Below, in pieces: positions 1-8,172 of a stretch of 64,000 nucleotides of DNA (its first letter is position 1; each line of letters starts with the position of its first letter). Made by a program: the position numbers and the translations under genes. The stretch is taken from the NCBI GenBank assembly GCA_965224785.1, contig OZ245062.1, forward strand, positions 1,240,001 through 1,304,000, written 5' to 3'. The notes below the pieces were generated by a model, which had not been told where the DNA came from, made no database searches, and saw only the letters and a program-made list of their open reading frames with translations. Source of the DNA: JALSNL01 sp036479585 (lineage in GTDB: Bacteria; Bacteroidota; Ignavibacteria; Ignavibacteriales; Melioribacteraceae).

Positions 1-280
1 AAGCTTCAAAAATACTATTGCTATCATCTCTAATGGTTAACATAATTATGCTAATACTAGGAAATTTGTTTTTGACTTTTTTCACACCTTCAATTCCAGT
101 CATTCCTGGTAAATTGATATCCATCAAAATTACTTCTGGTGTAGTTTTGTCTATTTGTTTCAACATACTTTCGCAAGAGTCATAAGAATCAATACAACTT
201 AACTCAGGTGTCATATTGATAAGTGCGGCAAGCCCTTCACGGATTGGTTTTATGTCTTCTACTATTGAAACTTTAATCAT
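1..280 (-). CDS. Response regulator, receiver domain (C-terminus beyond window)
   Basis: About 93 codons can be read before the window edge. They form a CheY-like receiver domain: acidic pair E8-D9, phosphoacceptor Asp54 in VILMDINLPG, and a conserved Thr82 in IIMLT. The gene starts 8 bp after the sensor kinase stop on the same strand, so the two form a pair. The partner kinase is of the HisKA_3 class, whose regulators normally carry a LuxR/NarL-type DNA-binding C-terminus. That part is outside the window and is inferred. The cytoplasmic regulator would be phosphorylated by the neighbouring kinase. Confidence 0.9.
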   Translation of the reverse strand, partial: MIKVSIVEDIKPIREGLAALINMTPELSCIDSYDSCESMLKQIDKTTPEVILMDINLPGMTGIEGVKKVKNKFPSISIIMLTIRDDSNSIFEA

Positions 281-288
281 ACTAGTTT

Positions 289-3200
289 TTATGTCTCAGC
301 AATTTTTAATTTATTAAAAGTACCTTCAAATATAATGCTTGTTCCTTTACCAATTTGTGATTTGAATTCTAACTTTCCATTTATTGCTTTTGCACGTTCA
401 TACATATTATTTAGTCCATTGCCTTTTTTAATTCTATCAATATCAAATCCAATTCCATCATCAAAATACTTAACTATAAGTCGTTTCGATTTTGTTTCTA
501 TATCAAGAATAATATTTTTACAACTACTATACTTTAGGGAATTATTTGTAGCTTCTTTAAAAAGTAGAAATAAGTTTTGCCGGAAAGTCATTGGAAGTTT
601 TATTTCCCTTAAGCTTTCAATATTATTTATGCTAAATGCAATATTAGATTGAGACAAAACTTCGTGATACGAATCTTGGAGTCGAAGAAATAAATCTCGC
701 AAAGAATCTTGTGAAGGATTTACAAGCCAAACGATGTCACTCATACTAGCAACAAGCGAGCGGGCAGTTACAGAAATGTTCTTTAATCCATCTTTCACAT
801 TTTGATTATCTTGGTTTACTTGAGGAGTAAGCAGTTCACTTAAAATTGTAATCTCGGATAATCCCGATCCAATTGAGTCATGTAAATCTGCAGAAATTTT
901 TGTTCTGATTTTTTCAACTGCTAGTAAATTTCTGTATCTATACGAAGCTATAAAAGCAATTAGTGTGGCAATGCTTAAAGTTAAAAGTAAATAGAACCAC
1001 CAAGTTTGCCACCAAGCCGGATTAATAACAAATGTTAATGGAGTTGGTTTGCTCCAATAGCCCCATTCATTTCTAGCTTTTACTTCAAATGTGTATTCGC
1101 CATTATCCAGACTTGTATAGTTAGCAAAACCCTCCATACTTTCAACCCAATTTTTATCAACATTTGATAGGCGATATTTATATTTTATTTCTTTTGGGGA
1201 AGAGAGGTTTAAACCATTAAACTTAAATCTTAAATAATTTTGGTTGTATTGCAATTCCTTTTCCTTTAAAAAAACATTAAAAGGATATTCTTCATTAAAA
1301 ACTTCAAGCCCGATGAAATATACTTTTGGTGGAGAGTTAATTATTTTATCGGCTTGCGGATTGTATTTACTAATACCTTCATTAGTCCCAATCCAAATAT
1401 TATTTTCATTATCTAAAAGAATAGAATTTGGTTTACAATTATTGGATACCAAACCATCAGTATCTTTTATTTGTCTAATAAAATAACCATCAGAATATTT
1501 AATAATAATATTAAGACCCTTTGAAGTAGTAACATAAACTTTATCTTTAAGTTGTACAATACCCCTTATATCATTGGATGAAAGACCATTTGTAACATTA
1601 ATAGTATCAACAACACCTTTATCATAAATTGTAATTCCACCTTGCCTAGTTCCAAACCAGTACGTTCCATTTGTATGCTCAAATATTGTAGTTACAATTT
1701 CATCAGTTAAACCATTTTCTTCTTTGAAATGTGTAAACTTCCCATTCTTATAAAAACTTGCACCTTCGCCATGATACCCAATTACAAGCGAACTGTCACT
1801 ACTCATAAGCAAATCAAGTATCCAAGTATTTTGTAAACCATTTAATAAAGTGATTGAATTTATAATTCCACCTTTCACTTGTTTAGTCTTTATTGCAGTA
1901 GTTCCATATTCTGATTTTTTTCTTTTTCTAAATTTGTTTTTTGTTAATGAATCTGAAGTACTAATTAAACTGTTAAGAAAATTTTTATGGACTTGTTTAT
2001 TAGAAGTAAATATTTGCAGACCTTCTCTTCTCACAGCCATTATAACATCACCATCTGAAGAAATTACAACATCATAAATTTCTCTGTGGGATTCATCTCC
2101 CATATAATATGAAGTGATTTTTTTATCTTTCAGGATGCTAAAGCTATTAGATGCTCCAATGTATATTTCTTGATTTTTGTTCTTAGCCATTGAAAAAATA
2201 TTATTGTAATTTAACCCATTACTTCTGTTTAACTTTTTAATTCCATCACTACTTATAATTGTTATCCCATTTTGAGTTCCCAATAAAATACTTGAGTCAG
2301 CTTTTTGAATAATTGAGTTAGCAATAAATTCTGTTGAATTATGGATTGATTTATAATTTGAAAAGCGATTTGGATTATAAATACTAACGCCACTATGTTC
2401 GTATCCTAAATATATTGTTCCATTGTGATCTTCTAAAAGTTGGTCAACATTATTTTCCAGAAGACCACTTTCAGTGTTAAGTATTTCTAGCGAATTATTT
2501 TTTTCAATTATTAGTCCTTTATTACAAGCATAATAATTAGTCCCGTCTTTAGTAACTAGAATATCTGTTACAAAAACTTTTATAACTTTTCCATTCTTTT
2601 CTAAAGCAAAAATCTTTCCATCTTTATATTTGTTAATACCATTTACAGTTGCAATTAATATGTAACCATTACTATCTTTTTCTATTCGTAGAATTTCATT
2701 GCTTAACAATCCATCTTTTTCAGTAAAGAATTTATTTGTTGTTCCATCCTTAACGTAAAATCCCTTAGTTCTACTACTTGCAAAAATAGTTTTATCATTC
2801 TCAATTATTAAATCTCCTAGAGGACCTTCAAGTTTATCAAATTTCTTTTTAAGACTTATAAACTTTCCCTCACTATATTCTTGTGCTATATTAGAAATCA
2901 CTATTAATTTATCATCAATAATTTTGAAACGGTTAACCATATTTGAAGAAAGTCCGTCTTGCTTATTAACAGTATCAATTCTTCCATTTTTTAGTTTTAT
3001 AAAACCTTTGCGATAAGTACTAAGTAAAATACTACCTTTTGGAGATTCAATAATATCGAGAATAGCAGCTGAGGGAAGACCATTTGACTTGGTGAAATTA
3101 GTGAAGTTATTTCCATCCCACTTACTAACGCCTCCCATAGTTCCAAACCAAATGTATCCTTTACTATCTTGAAACATAGAAAGAATTTTGTTGTGAACTA

Positions 3201-3303
3201 AACCGTCTTCTGTTGTAAGATGTTTGTGAACTTTTATTTGCCCGAAATGTGAAAGGGGGAAAAGTAATATGAATAGTATTTTTGCAGTTCTAGAAAAACT
3301 CAT
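289..3303 (-). CDS. Propeller-type sensor histidine kinase (Y_Y_Y, HisKA_3)
   Basis: This 1004-residue sensor has a signal peptide (about 1-22) and many repeated beta-propeller units of the two-component-regulator type (about 30-690; recurring 'DGLxxNxI' and 'xWxGTxxG' phrases). A Y_Y_Y Ig-like domain follows (about 710-765), then one membrane helix (about 770-792). The cytoplasmic part is a HisKA_3 dimerization domain with His808 in DLHDSIG and a HATPase with an N-box near 917-926 and the FDDGIGFD G-box near 950. The family senses extracytoplasmic ligands through the propeller and phosphorylates a LuxR-type regulator, which lies immediately downstream. No ligand can be deduced. It is not fused to a regulator, unlike the hybrid kinases of gut Bacteroides. 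Confidence 0.93.
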   Translation of the reverse strand: MSFSRTAKILFILLFPLSHFGQIKVHKHLTTEDGLVHNKILSMFQDSKGYIWFGTMGGVSKWDGNNFTNFTKSNGLPSAAILDIIESPKGSILLSTYRKGFIKLKNGRIDTVNKQDGLSSNMVNRFKIIDDKLIVISNIAQEYSEGKFISLKKKFDKLEGPLGDLIIENDKTIFASSRTKGFYVKDGTTNKFFTEKDGLLSNEILRIEKDSNGYILIATVNGINKYKDGKIFALEKNGKVIKVFVTDILVTKDGTNYYACNKGLIIEKNNSLEILNTESGLLENNVDQLLEDHNGTIYLGYEHSGVSIYNPNRFSNYKSIHNSTEFIANSIIQKADSSILLGTQNGITIISSDGIKKLNRSNGLNYNNIFSMAKNKNQEIYIGASNSFSILKDKKITSYYMGDESHREIYDVVISSDGDVIMAVRREGLQIFTSNKQVHKNFLNSLISTSDSLTKNKFRKRKKSEYGTTAIKTKQVKGGIINSITLLNGLQNTWILDLLMSSDSSLVIGYHGEGASFYKNGKFTHFKEENGLTDEIVTTIFEHTNGTYWFGTRQGGITIYDKGVVDTINVTNGLSSNDIRGIVQLKDKVYVTTSKGLNIIIKYSDGYFIRQIKDTDGLVSNNCKPNSILLDNENNIWIGTNEGISKYNPQADKIINSPPKVYFIGLEVFNEEYPFNVFLKEKELQYNQNYLRFKFNGLNLSSPKEIKYKYRLSNVDKNWVESMEGFANYTSLDNGEYTFEVKARNEWGYWSKPTPLTFVINPAWWQTWWFYLLLTLSIATLIAFIASYRYRNLLAVEKIRTKISADLHDSIGSGLSEITILSELLTPQVNQDNQNVKDGLKNISVTARSLVASMSDIVWLVNPSQDSLRDLFLRLQDSYHEVLSQSNIAFSINNIESLREIKLPMTFRQNLFLLFKEATNNSLKYSSCKNIILDIETKSKRLIVKYFDDGIGFDIDRIKKGNGLNNMYERAKAINGKLEFKSQIGKGTSIIFEGTFNKLKIAET

Positions 3304-3617
3304 TTTAAATAAGTATTATTATGTAATTAACTTTGTGGTAAAATAATGGAATATTACTTTGACTGCAATAAAAAAGATTCTAGGTGTGATATAATTTGAA
3401 TTTTGGACCAACTGAATTTTTGTAGTAGTGTGCTAGAAAATCTGAAAAAATTATAAATAGGTCGTGGTGATTGGAGTCGAATCATAATAATGCTTATTTT
3501 ATACTTCGCCTCCACTCAGCAGAACAAATGTTAAGTCTAAAAATGGTTTCCCAAAATAATAACTGATATTCAAGGTTCACAATTTTTGTGAAGACTAGAA
3601 TTTCACAACTAGAATAG
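3304..3617. other. Intergenic gap with a possible decayed palindrome half
   Basis: I see no gene in this 314-bp stretch. Positions 3502-3525 read TACTTCGCCTCCACTCAG and onward, a degenerate match to the TACTTCGACTCTGCTCAG arm of the repeat at 26349-26421, so it may be an old remnant of that family. The rest is plain AT-rich sequence with no convincing hairpin terminator. Confidence 0.4.
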
Positions 3618-5033
3618 TTAAAGTCCTATTGCACTTGCACTCATTACACTTAAATGGTTTCTGTGTTTTACTGTTACATAATAATTAACACCACTTGGCG
3701 AATTAAAATGGACATGACTTATTCCATCTATATCTACAACACTTCCATTTTGCAAAACAAACGCAGATTGTGATTCTATAACTGACGATGAATTGCTCCC
3801 ATCTCTAAGTTCTATCATAACCCAATCAACAACTTCGTTACCAGAAATATTTGGAATTGGATTTACAGTTTCTGAGTTAGCTGTATAAGGAGAATCAAAA
3901 GGAACTGCTAAACTAGCATTCATATTTGAACTGTTATATGGTCCTTCAAGGAATATTGTTATATCTAGTAATATTGAATTGGAAATGTTAATTGTTTGTC
4001 CACTATTAATATTTCCCTTTGTGTTTACTATAGGTGTAACAGTCCAAACAAAATCACTGTACTGAGAACCAGTTCCTTGTAACTGTAATGATTCTCCAAC
4101 TGCAACTGTTGTTTCAGAAACTCCTATGTCTATTGAAGTATGTCCGTTTGCTACTCCCTCAGTTGCTACAAATGTTCCTTCGTAACTTAAAAACTGAATC
4201 AATGCTCCTTGATAATCCAATGAAAATCCATCGGGTGCTCCGTTATGAAAACCATTTACTGGAAGTTCCAAATAGTAAAACGTTGTGTTGTTTATTGTAC
4301 TACCAGCAGTAAAGTTATTTAATGTCTCAGTATTATAAATATTTCCAGATCCACCATTGTAAAAATTCATTGTAAAATCAGCTAAAACATAAGAACCAGA
4401 ATTCTCAATTGCAATTTCAATAAATTCTCCTTCATCTGGTCCAGTGTTATCATAATGAAACTCATTTATCCATGCATTTATATTTGTGGGAAATCTTTGT
4501 CCAATATTAATATTACCTTTTGTGTTTCCTATCGGTGTAACAGTCCAAACAAAATCACTATACTCTGAACCAGTTCCTTGTAACTGTAATGATTCACCAA
4601 CTACTGCAGTTGTTTCAGAAACCCCAATGTCTATTGAAGTATGTCCATTTGCTATTCCTTCAGTAGCTACAAATGTTCCTTCATAACTTAAAAACTGAAT
4701 CAATGCTCCTTGATAATCCAATGAAAATCCATCGGGTGCTCCGTTATGAAAACCATTTACTGGAAGTTCCAAATAGTAAAACGTTGTGTTGTTTATTGTA
4801 CTACCAGCAGTAAAGTTATTTAATGTCTCAGTATTATAAATATTTCCAGATCCACCATTGTAAAAATTCATTGTAAAATCAGCTAAAACATAAGAACCAG
4901 AATTCTCAATTGCAATTTCAATAAATTCTCCTTCATCTGGTCCAGTGTTATCATAATGAAACTCATTTATCCATGCATTTTGTCCAATTAAGGGGCTTAC
5001 CAATAAAACTAAAACTGTAAATATTTTTAACAT
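3618..5033 (-). CDS. Secreted protein with two near-identical LTD-like repeats
   Basis: This 471-residue exported protein has a signal peptide (1-17, LIGQ). It contains two copies of a 167-residue unit (about 19-185 and 186-352) starting NAWINEFHYDNTGPDEGEFI, which resembles lamin-tail/LTD-type beta-sandwich modules of secreted FCB proteins. The C-terminal part (about 358-471, with DWVMIELRDG and VKHRNHLSVMSA) is the segment that in many FCB surface proteins precedes a dockerin-like or type IX sorting tail. Here the reading frame stops right after that motif, so the usual tail is missing. It may be a truncated surface protein. The function is unknown; adhesion or attachment of other proteins is only a guess. 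Confidence 0.75.
   Translation of the reverse strand: MLKIFTVLVLLVSPLIGQNAWINEFHYDNTGPDEGEFIEIAIENSGSYVLADFTMNFYNGGSGNIYNTETLNNFTAGSTINNTTFYYLELPVNGFHNGAPDGFSLDYQGALIQFLSYEGTFVATEGIANGHTSIDIGVSETTAVVGESLQLQGTGSEYSDFVWTVTPIGNTKGNINIGQRFPTNINAWINEFHYDNTGPDEGEFIEIAIENSGSYVLADFTMNFYNGGSGNIYNTETLNNFTAGSTINNTTFYYLELPVNGFHNGAPDGFSLDYQGALIQFLSYEGTFVATEGVANGHTSIDIGVSETTVAVGESLQLQGTGSQYSDFVWTVTPIVNTKGNINSGQTINISNSILLDITIFLEGPYNSSNMNASLAVPFDSPYTANSETVNPIPNISGNEVVDWVMIELRDGSNSSSVIESQSAFVLQNGSVVDIDGISHVHFNSPSGVNYYVTVKHRNHLSVMSASAIGL
3979..4980. repeat. Tandem 501-bp duplication inside a coding sequence
   Basis: Two direct copies of a 501-bp unit lie end to end (about 3979-4479 and 4480-4980), exactly 167 codons each. 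Positions 4183-4479 and 4684-4980 are identical over 297 bp by eye. The remaining part of the unit differs at scattered, mostly silent positions. Such uneven identity suggests a recent duplication or gene conversion over part of the unit. Confidence 0.9.
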
Positions 5034-5256
5034 ACCAACCTCGATTATTTAATTTCTCTTAAGATTCTAAGACTTAACATCCGATTAAAATACAATATAC
5101 TTGTAATTTTAATAATAAATTGTGAAACAAATCACAAAACAATTGTCTTTTGTTTCTGATATGAATCTATTGTAAAAATATTATTTAGTCAACTACCTAT
5201 ATCGGTAGTTTTTTGGATTTAGTTTAAATTTTAACGAGAGGAGTAGGGGGGAATGG

Positions 5257-5285
5257 ATAAAAAAAAGTTCGGCAAAACCGGACTT
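5257..5285 (-). terminator. Rho-independent terminator of the small secreted-protein gene
   Basis: An 8-bp stem AAGTTCGG/CCGGACTT (265-272 and 278-285 of the 5000 block) with a CAAAA loop is preceded on the plus strand by an A-run. On the minus strand it is therefore a hairpin followed by a T-run, 34 bp after the stop of the gene at 5319-5648. Confidence 0.75.
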
Positions 5286-5318
5286 AATTATTTAATAATA
5301 TTTTAAGAAAGAGTGAAA

Positions 5319-5648
5319 CTAATTATTCATTGCTTCTCTTAAAGCATCCATCAGACTTGATTTTGCTTTGCGAGATTTTAATGTAGTCTTTTTTGATTTA
5401 CTATCTTTGTTTTGTTGGGATGAAGTATTTGACTTTGATTCAGCAATTAACTTTTCATCTTCAACAATTACTTTTGCTGTTTTACTCTTTTCTTTCTTAG
5501 TCACTTCTTTTTGTTTTGCTTCAGCAAAAACTTCTTCTAATTTTTCTTTGAGAGACGGCTTTTTATCAGAGACTTGAGCAAGGTTTGTATTACTTAGTCC
5601 AACAAATAATACAAATAGAATAGGGTATAGGTATTTTAGTTTAATCAT
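5319..5648 (-). CDS. Small secreted charged protein
   Basis: This 109-residue protein has a signal peptide (about 1-24, ending LAQ) and a Lys/Glu/Ser-rich body predicted to be helical or disordered. I chose the ATG at 5648 because AAGGAAG lies about 5 nt upstream and a hydrophobic leader follows. The longer frame to 5753 would put 35 unlikely residues before the leader. The C-terminus SSLMDALREAMNN and an internal KLEEVFAEAKQK segment resemble parts of the next upstream protein (5922-6329), suggesting distant paralogues. I recognise no family and assign no function. Confidence 0.65.
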   Translation of the reverse strand: MIKLKYLYPILFVLFVGLSNTNLAQVSDKKPSLKEKLEEVFAEAKQKEVTKKEKSKTAKVIVEDEKLIAESKSNTSSQQNKDSKSKKTTLKSRKAKSSLMDALREAMNN

Positions 5649-5878
5649 ATATCTTCCTTTATATAATGTTATCCTCACGCAATAATACTTAGATAATTTA
5701 TTAAATCCAATAACAAATAATTTTAGGAAGATATTTATTTCTATATTAAACATATAGTTATGGACTTTGCTTAATGCTTTACATTGATATAGGAATCTCT
5801 GGAATCTTAAAGAAATACTTTATTAAAAAGTCTTGAGGTGGGAATTAGGTCTAGAATATTTAACGTAGGATATAAACT

Positions 5879-5898
5879 AACCTACAAAAAAGTAGGTT
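5879..5898 (-). terminator. Possible terminator hairpin after the 5922-6329 gene
   Basis: A perfect 7-bp stem AACCTAC/GTAGGTT with a six-A loop lies 24-43 bp after the stop on the minus strand. There is no long T-run after it, so termination is only possible. Confidence 0.4.
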
Positions 5899-5921
5899 GA
5901 TTTATAATGTAAAAGTAGGTT

Positions 5922-6329
5922 TTATTTACTTAACTCTTCTCTTAAAGAAATAAGAAGTTTGCTACTGTTATCTTTTTTATTGGCAACTCCTCTTGTTATT
6001 AGAACTGTTTTTTTTCCATTCTCTATTTTCGTCTCGGTTTTTAGAATAGGGTTTGTACTATCTAGTTTACTTGCAGATATTTTAGTTTTCTTTTTTACAA
6101 ATACTTTTCTTAATGCCGTTAGCAATTCATATCTTTCCCTTAAGCCAATATTATAATTCTTTGAAGAATTTTTTTCTGAGACATCTCTTTTTATTTCTTT
6201 CTTAGTAAAACCATCACCTATCTTCAACATTGCCATTTGTTCACCGTTGTTAGATTGAGCGAAAGCAGAACTGTTGATAAACAGAAATAGTAAAGATATT
6301 ATCATTACGTATATCCTGAAGCTGTTCAT
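5922..6329 (-). CDS. Small secreted protein, unknown family
   Basis: This 135-residue protein has a clear signal peptide (about 1-24, ending AFAQ) and a basic, mainly helical body. It shares two short features with the neighbour at 5319-5648: a LLTALRKVFVKKKTK segment and a C-terminal SSKLLISLREELSK, comparable to KLEEVFAEAKQK and SSLMDALREAMNN. The two genes are monocistronic-looking neighbours in the same direction, each with its own downstream hairpin. No catalytic motif is visible. Export to the periplasm or beyond is the only supported statement. Confidence 0.65.
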   Translation of the reverse strand: MNSFRIYVMIISLLFLFINSSAFAQSNNGEQMAMLKIGDGFTKKEIKRDVSEKNSSKNYNIGLRERYELLTALRKVFVKKKTKISASKLDSTNPILKTETKIENGKKTVLITRGVANKKDNSSKLLISLREELSK

Positions 6330-6674
6330 TTGTACTCCATTAGTTAAATATTTTAATATTCTAACTAATTAGTTGAACAAACAATATGATATTGTGAGAC
6401 AAATCAAAACTGTGGAATCTAAATGTTAATTAAAAATAAGAAGTATAGGATCAGACTATAATTTTGTTGAGAAAAAAGTGATATTCTAAATGGATAATTT
6501 TTAATATCTATTATTGGAACGCAGATTTTTATGATGGTTATGATTCATTAAGATTTTTAAAGCTTTAACATAATTGATCATTGGACATTGTTTGTTGAGT
6601 GTTGAATATTGATTCTTTCTCCACCCCAAAAACATGAAGCAAAGTTATTTTATTAACTAACAAATTTTAATATT
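6330..6674. other. Intergenic region, regulatory sequence upstream of 6329 gene
   Basis: This 345-bp gap has no gene. Positions 6391-6404 read ATTGTGAGACAAAT, nearly identical to 5119-5132 upstream of the secreted protein at 3618-5033 and related to 32662-32673. A perfect palindrome ACAATATGATATTGT overlaps it at 6381-6395. The part near 6600 shows nothing I can name. Confidence 0.4.
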
Positions 6675-7142
6675 TTATTTTGTATCCCAATTATCTGGCA
6701 CTTGAAGTACAACAACTTCTCCCTTAACACAAATTTTTCCTTTAGCAATTAAATCAACTTCAACAATAACCTTTCTACCTTTCTGTTCTTTTACTTTTCC
6801 TCGTAATTCTAAAGTGCAATCAATTGGAGTTGGTTTTAGATATTCGATTTTTAAGGCAGCAGTTACGCAGCGAGGATACAAATTATTTTGTTCATCTTTC
6901 TCCAATGCTCTATATAAAGATGCTGCTCCAGTTGCGGTTGAATGACAATCAATTAAGGAAGCGAGTAAACCTCCGTAAACAAAACCAGGCAAAGCAGTAT
7001 GCTCGGGCTTTGGTGAAAAATGGCTAACCGTTTCATCTCCATCCCAATATGTTTTTAGTTGATGACCAAATTTGTTTTGAGTTCCACAGCCATAACAATG
7101 ACTAAACTCTTTTGTGTAATATTCTTGAAATGCTTTTTTCAT
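6675..7142 (-). CDS. PaaI-like hotdog-fold thioesterase
   Basis: This 155-residue single-domain protein matches the 4HBT/PaaI family in length and layout. It has HCYGCG near the start, GFVYGGLLASLIDCHSTATG in the hotdog helix region (about 53-72), and the beta-strand run CTLELRGKVKEQKGRKVIVE. The family hydrolyses acyl-CoA thioesters in the cytoplasm, and the catalytic acid is usually in the helix (Asp65 here is a candidate). The gene stands alone, so no pathway is suggested by context. Confidence 0.82.
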   Translation of the reverse strand: MKKAFQEYYTKEFSHCYGCGTQNKFGHQLKTYWDGDETVSHFSPKPEHTALPGFVYGGLLASLIDCHSTATGAASLYRALEKDEQNNLYPRCVTAALKIEYLKPTPIDCTLELRGKVKEQKGRKVIVEVDLIAKGKICVKGEVVVLQVPDNWDTK

Positions 7143-7248
7143 AATTGTTTTTTCTTAGTTAAATTTAGCTGAATCTATTTTAGTTTTTGTACATCAAATG
7201 TAAAAAACAATCTTGATATAAGAAGAATAATTTATATATTTTTACACT

Positions 7249-7602
7249 ATGCATATCTTAAATAATAAATACAAAGAATTCTATTCCGCACTTTTTGTTG
7301 CTGTTTATGTTATTTTTTTAATCATAAATTTCACACATTCTCATCACTTTAACATTTCTAATAGTTTAATTGTTATTTCAAACAATAATGTAAATGAAGT
7401 TGATAGTTTACTGCTTGATGGTAGTAGCTGCTTAATTCATCAATTTAGTTCATCAGTTCTTTTTCTTGAGTATAGTAATGCAACATCGTTAAATATTATT
7501 AATATAGAAAATAGCTCAATTTATAAATCTAATTTCTTTTTCAATTCTATCATCTTCGTAAATTCTCCTCTTCGCGCTCCTCCGGTTGATTTTTCTGTCT
7601 AA
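7249..7602 (+). CDS. Small exported protein preceding metal TonB operon
   Basis: This 117-residue protein has one N-terminal hydrophobic segment (about 12-30) followed by HSHHF, a central CLIHQFSSS and a C-terminal SPLRAPP. Short proteins with a leading membrane segment, His/Cys residues and an RAPP ending are recurrent upstream of metal-type TonB receptors in FCB genomes; I recall this as a pattern, not a named family. It is first in a likely operon with the lipoprotein (7684) and the receptor (8173). A role in metal sensing or delivery is inference. Confidence 0.6.
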   Translation: MHILNNKYKEFYSALFVAVYVIFLIINFTHSHHFNISNSLIVISNNNVNEVDSLLLDGSSCLIHQFSSSVLFLEYSNATSLNIINIENSSIYKSNFFFNSIIFVNSPLRAPPVDFSV

Positions 7603-7683
7603 ATAAAACTCAACAATTAATTATTATTTAAAACTATTCCATGTAATCATGTGGAATTAAGTTTAAAATTATGGAGGAATAAA

Positions 7684-8157
7684 ATGCAAAAATCATTTAA
7701 GTTTTTAGCACAATTCATGTTATTATTTTCAGTTGTAATTATAGGACTTTCATCTTGTGATGAAAAAGATCCGGTATCTCCGGCAGAAGAACATTTTGAG
7801 GCAGAGGGTTTAGTCCTCAGAACTTCTGGAATAAAATTAGCAGAAATATTTCGTGGAGAAACGTCTGACACTTTAAGTCTTCTCAAGGATATTCTAGGCG
7901 ATCATATTGAAGTTACTTTTTATGATTCAGAAAAAAAAGAAATAGCTCCACCAAATGATGAACATATTAAATTTGCCTGGACGGTTGATGACCCTTTAAT
8001 ATTAGGCGTTCATCAACATGAAGGTGAAGAAGGTGGATTTGAATTTCACTTAAAAGGATTAAAGGTTGGAGAAACTCAAATTGAATTCTTCATAAAACAC
8101 AATGATCATAATGATTATCGTTCAGGCAAATTCCCTGTAAAAGTAACTTCCAAATAA
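7684..8157 (+). CDS. Histidine-rich lipoprotein, probable metal binder
   Basis: This 157-residue lipoprotein has a lipobox LSSC (Cys about 25). The start at 7684 is fixed by GGAGG seven bases upstream; a longer frame from 7651 lacks a leader. The mature protein has two His clusters, VHQHEGEEGGFEFH (about 110-123) and KHNDHNDYRS near the C-terminus, both suited to binding a divalent metal. Its gene ends 15 bp before a ZnuD-like TonB receptor gene, so a periplasm-facing or surface metal-capture role beside that receptor is the best inference. No enzyme motif is visible. Confidence 0.75.
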   Translation: MQKSFKFLAQFMLLFSVVIIGLSSCDEKDPVSPAEEHFEAEGLVLRTSGIKLAEIFRGETSDTLSLLKDILGDHIEVTFYDSEKKEIAPPNDEHIKFAWTVDDPLILGVHQHEGEEGGFEFHLKGLKVGETQIEFFIKHNDHNDYRSGKFPVKVTSK

Positions 8158-8172
8158 ACTTAAGTAGGCACA

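Noticed and set aside
3979..4980. Tandem repeat as a CRISPR array or minisatellite
   Set aside because: The unit is 501 bp, in frame and encodes a domain; no spacers are present. No CRISPR array was seen anywhere in the window.
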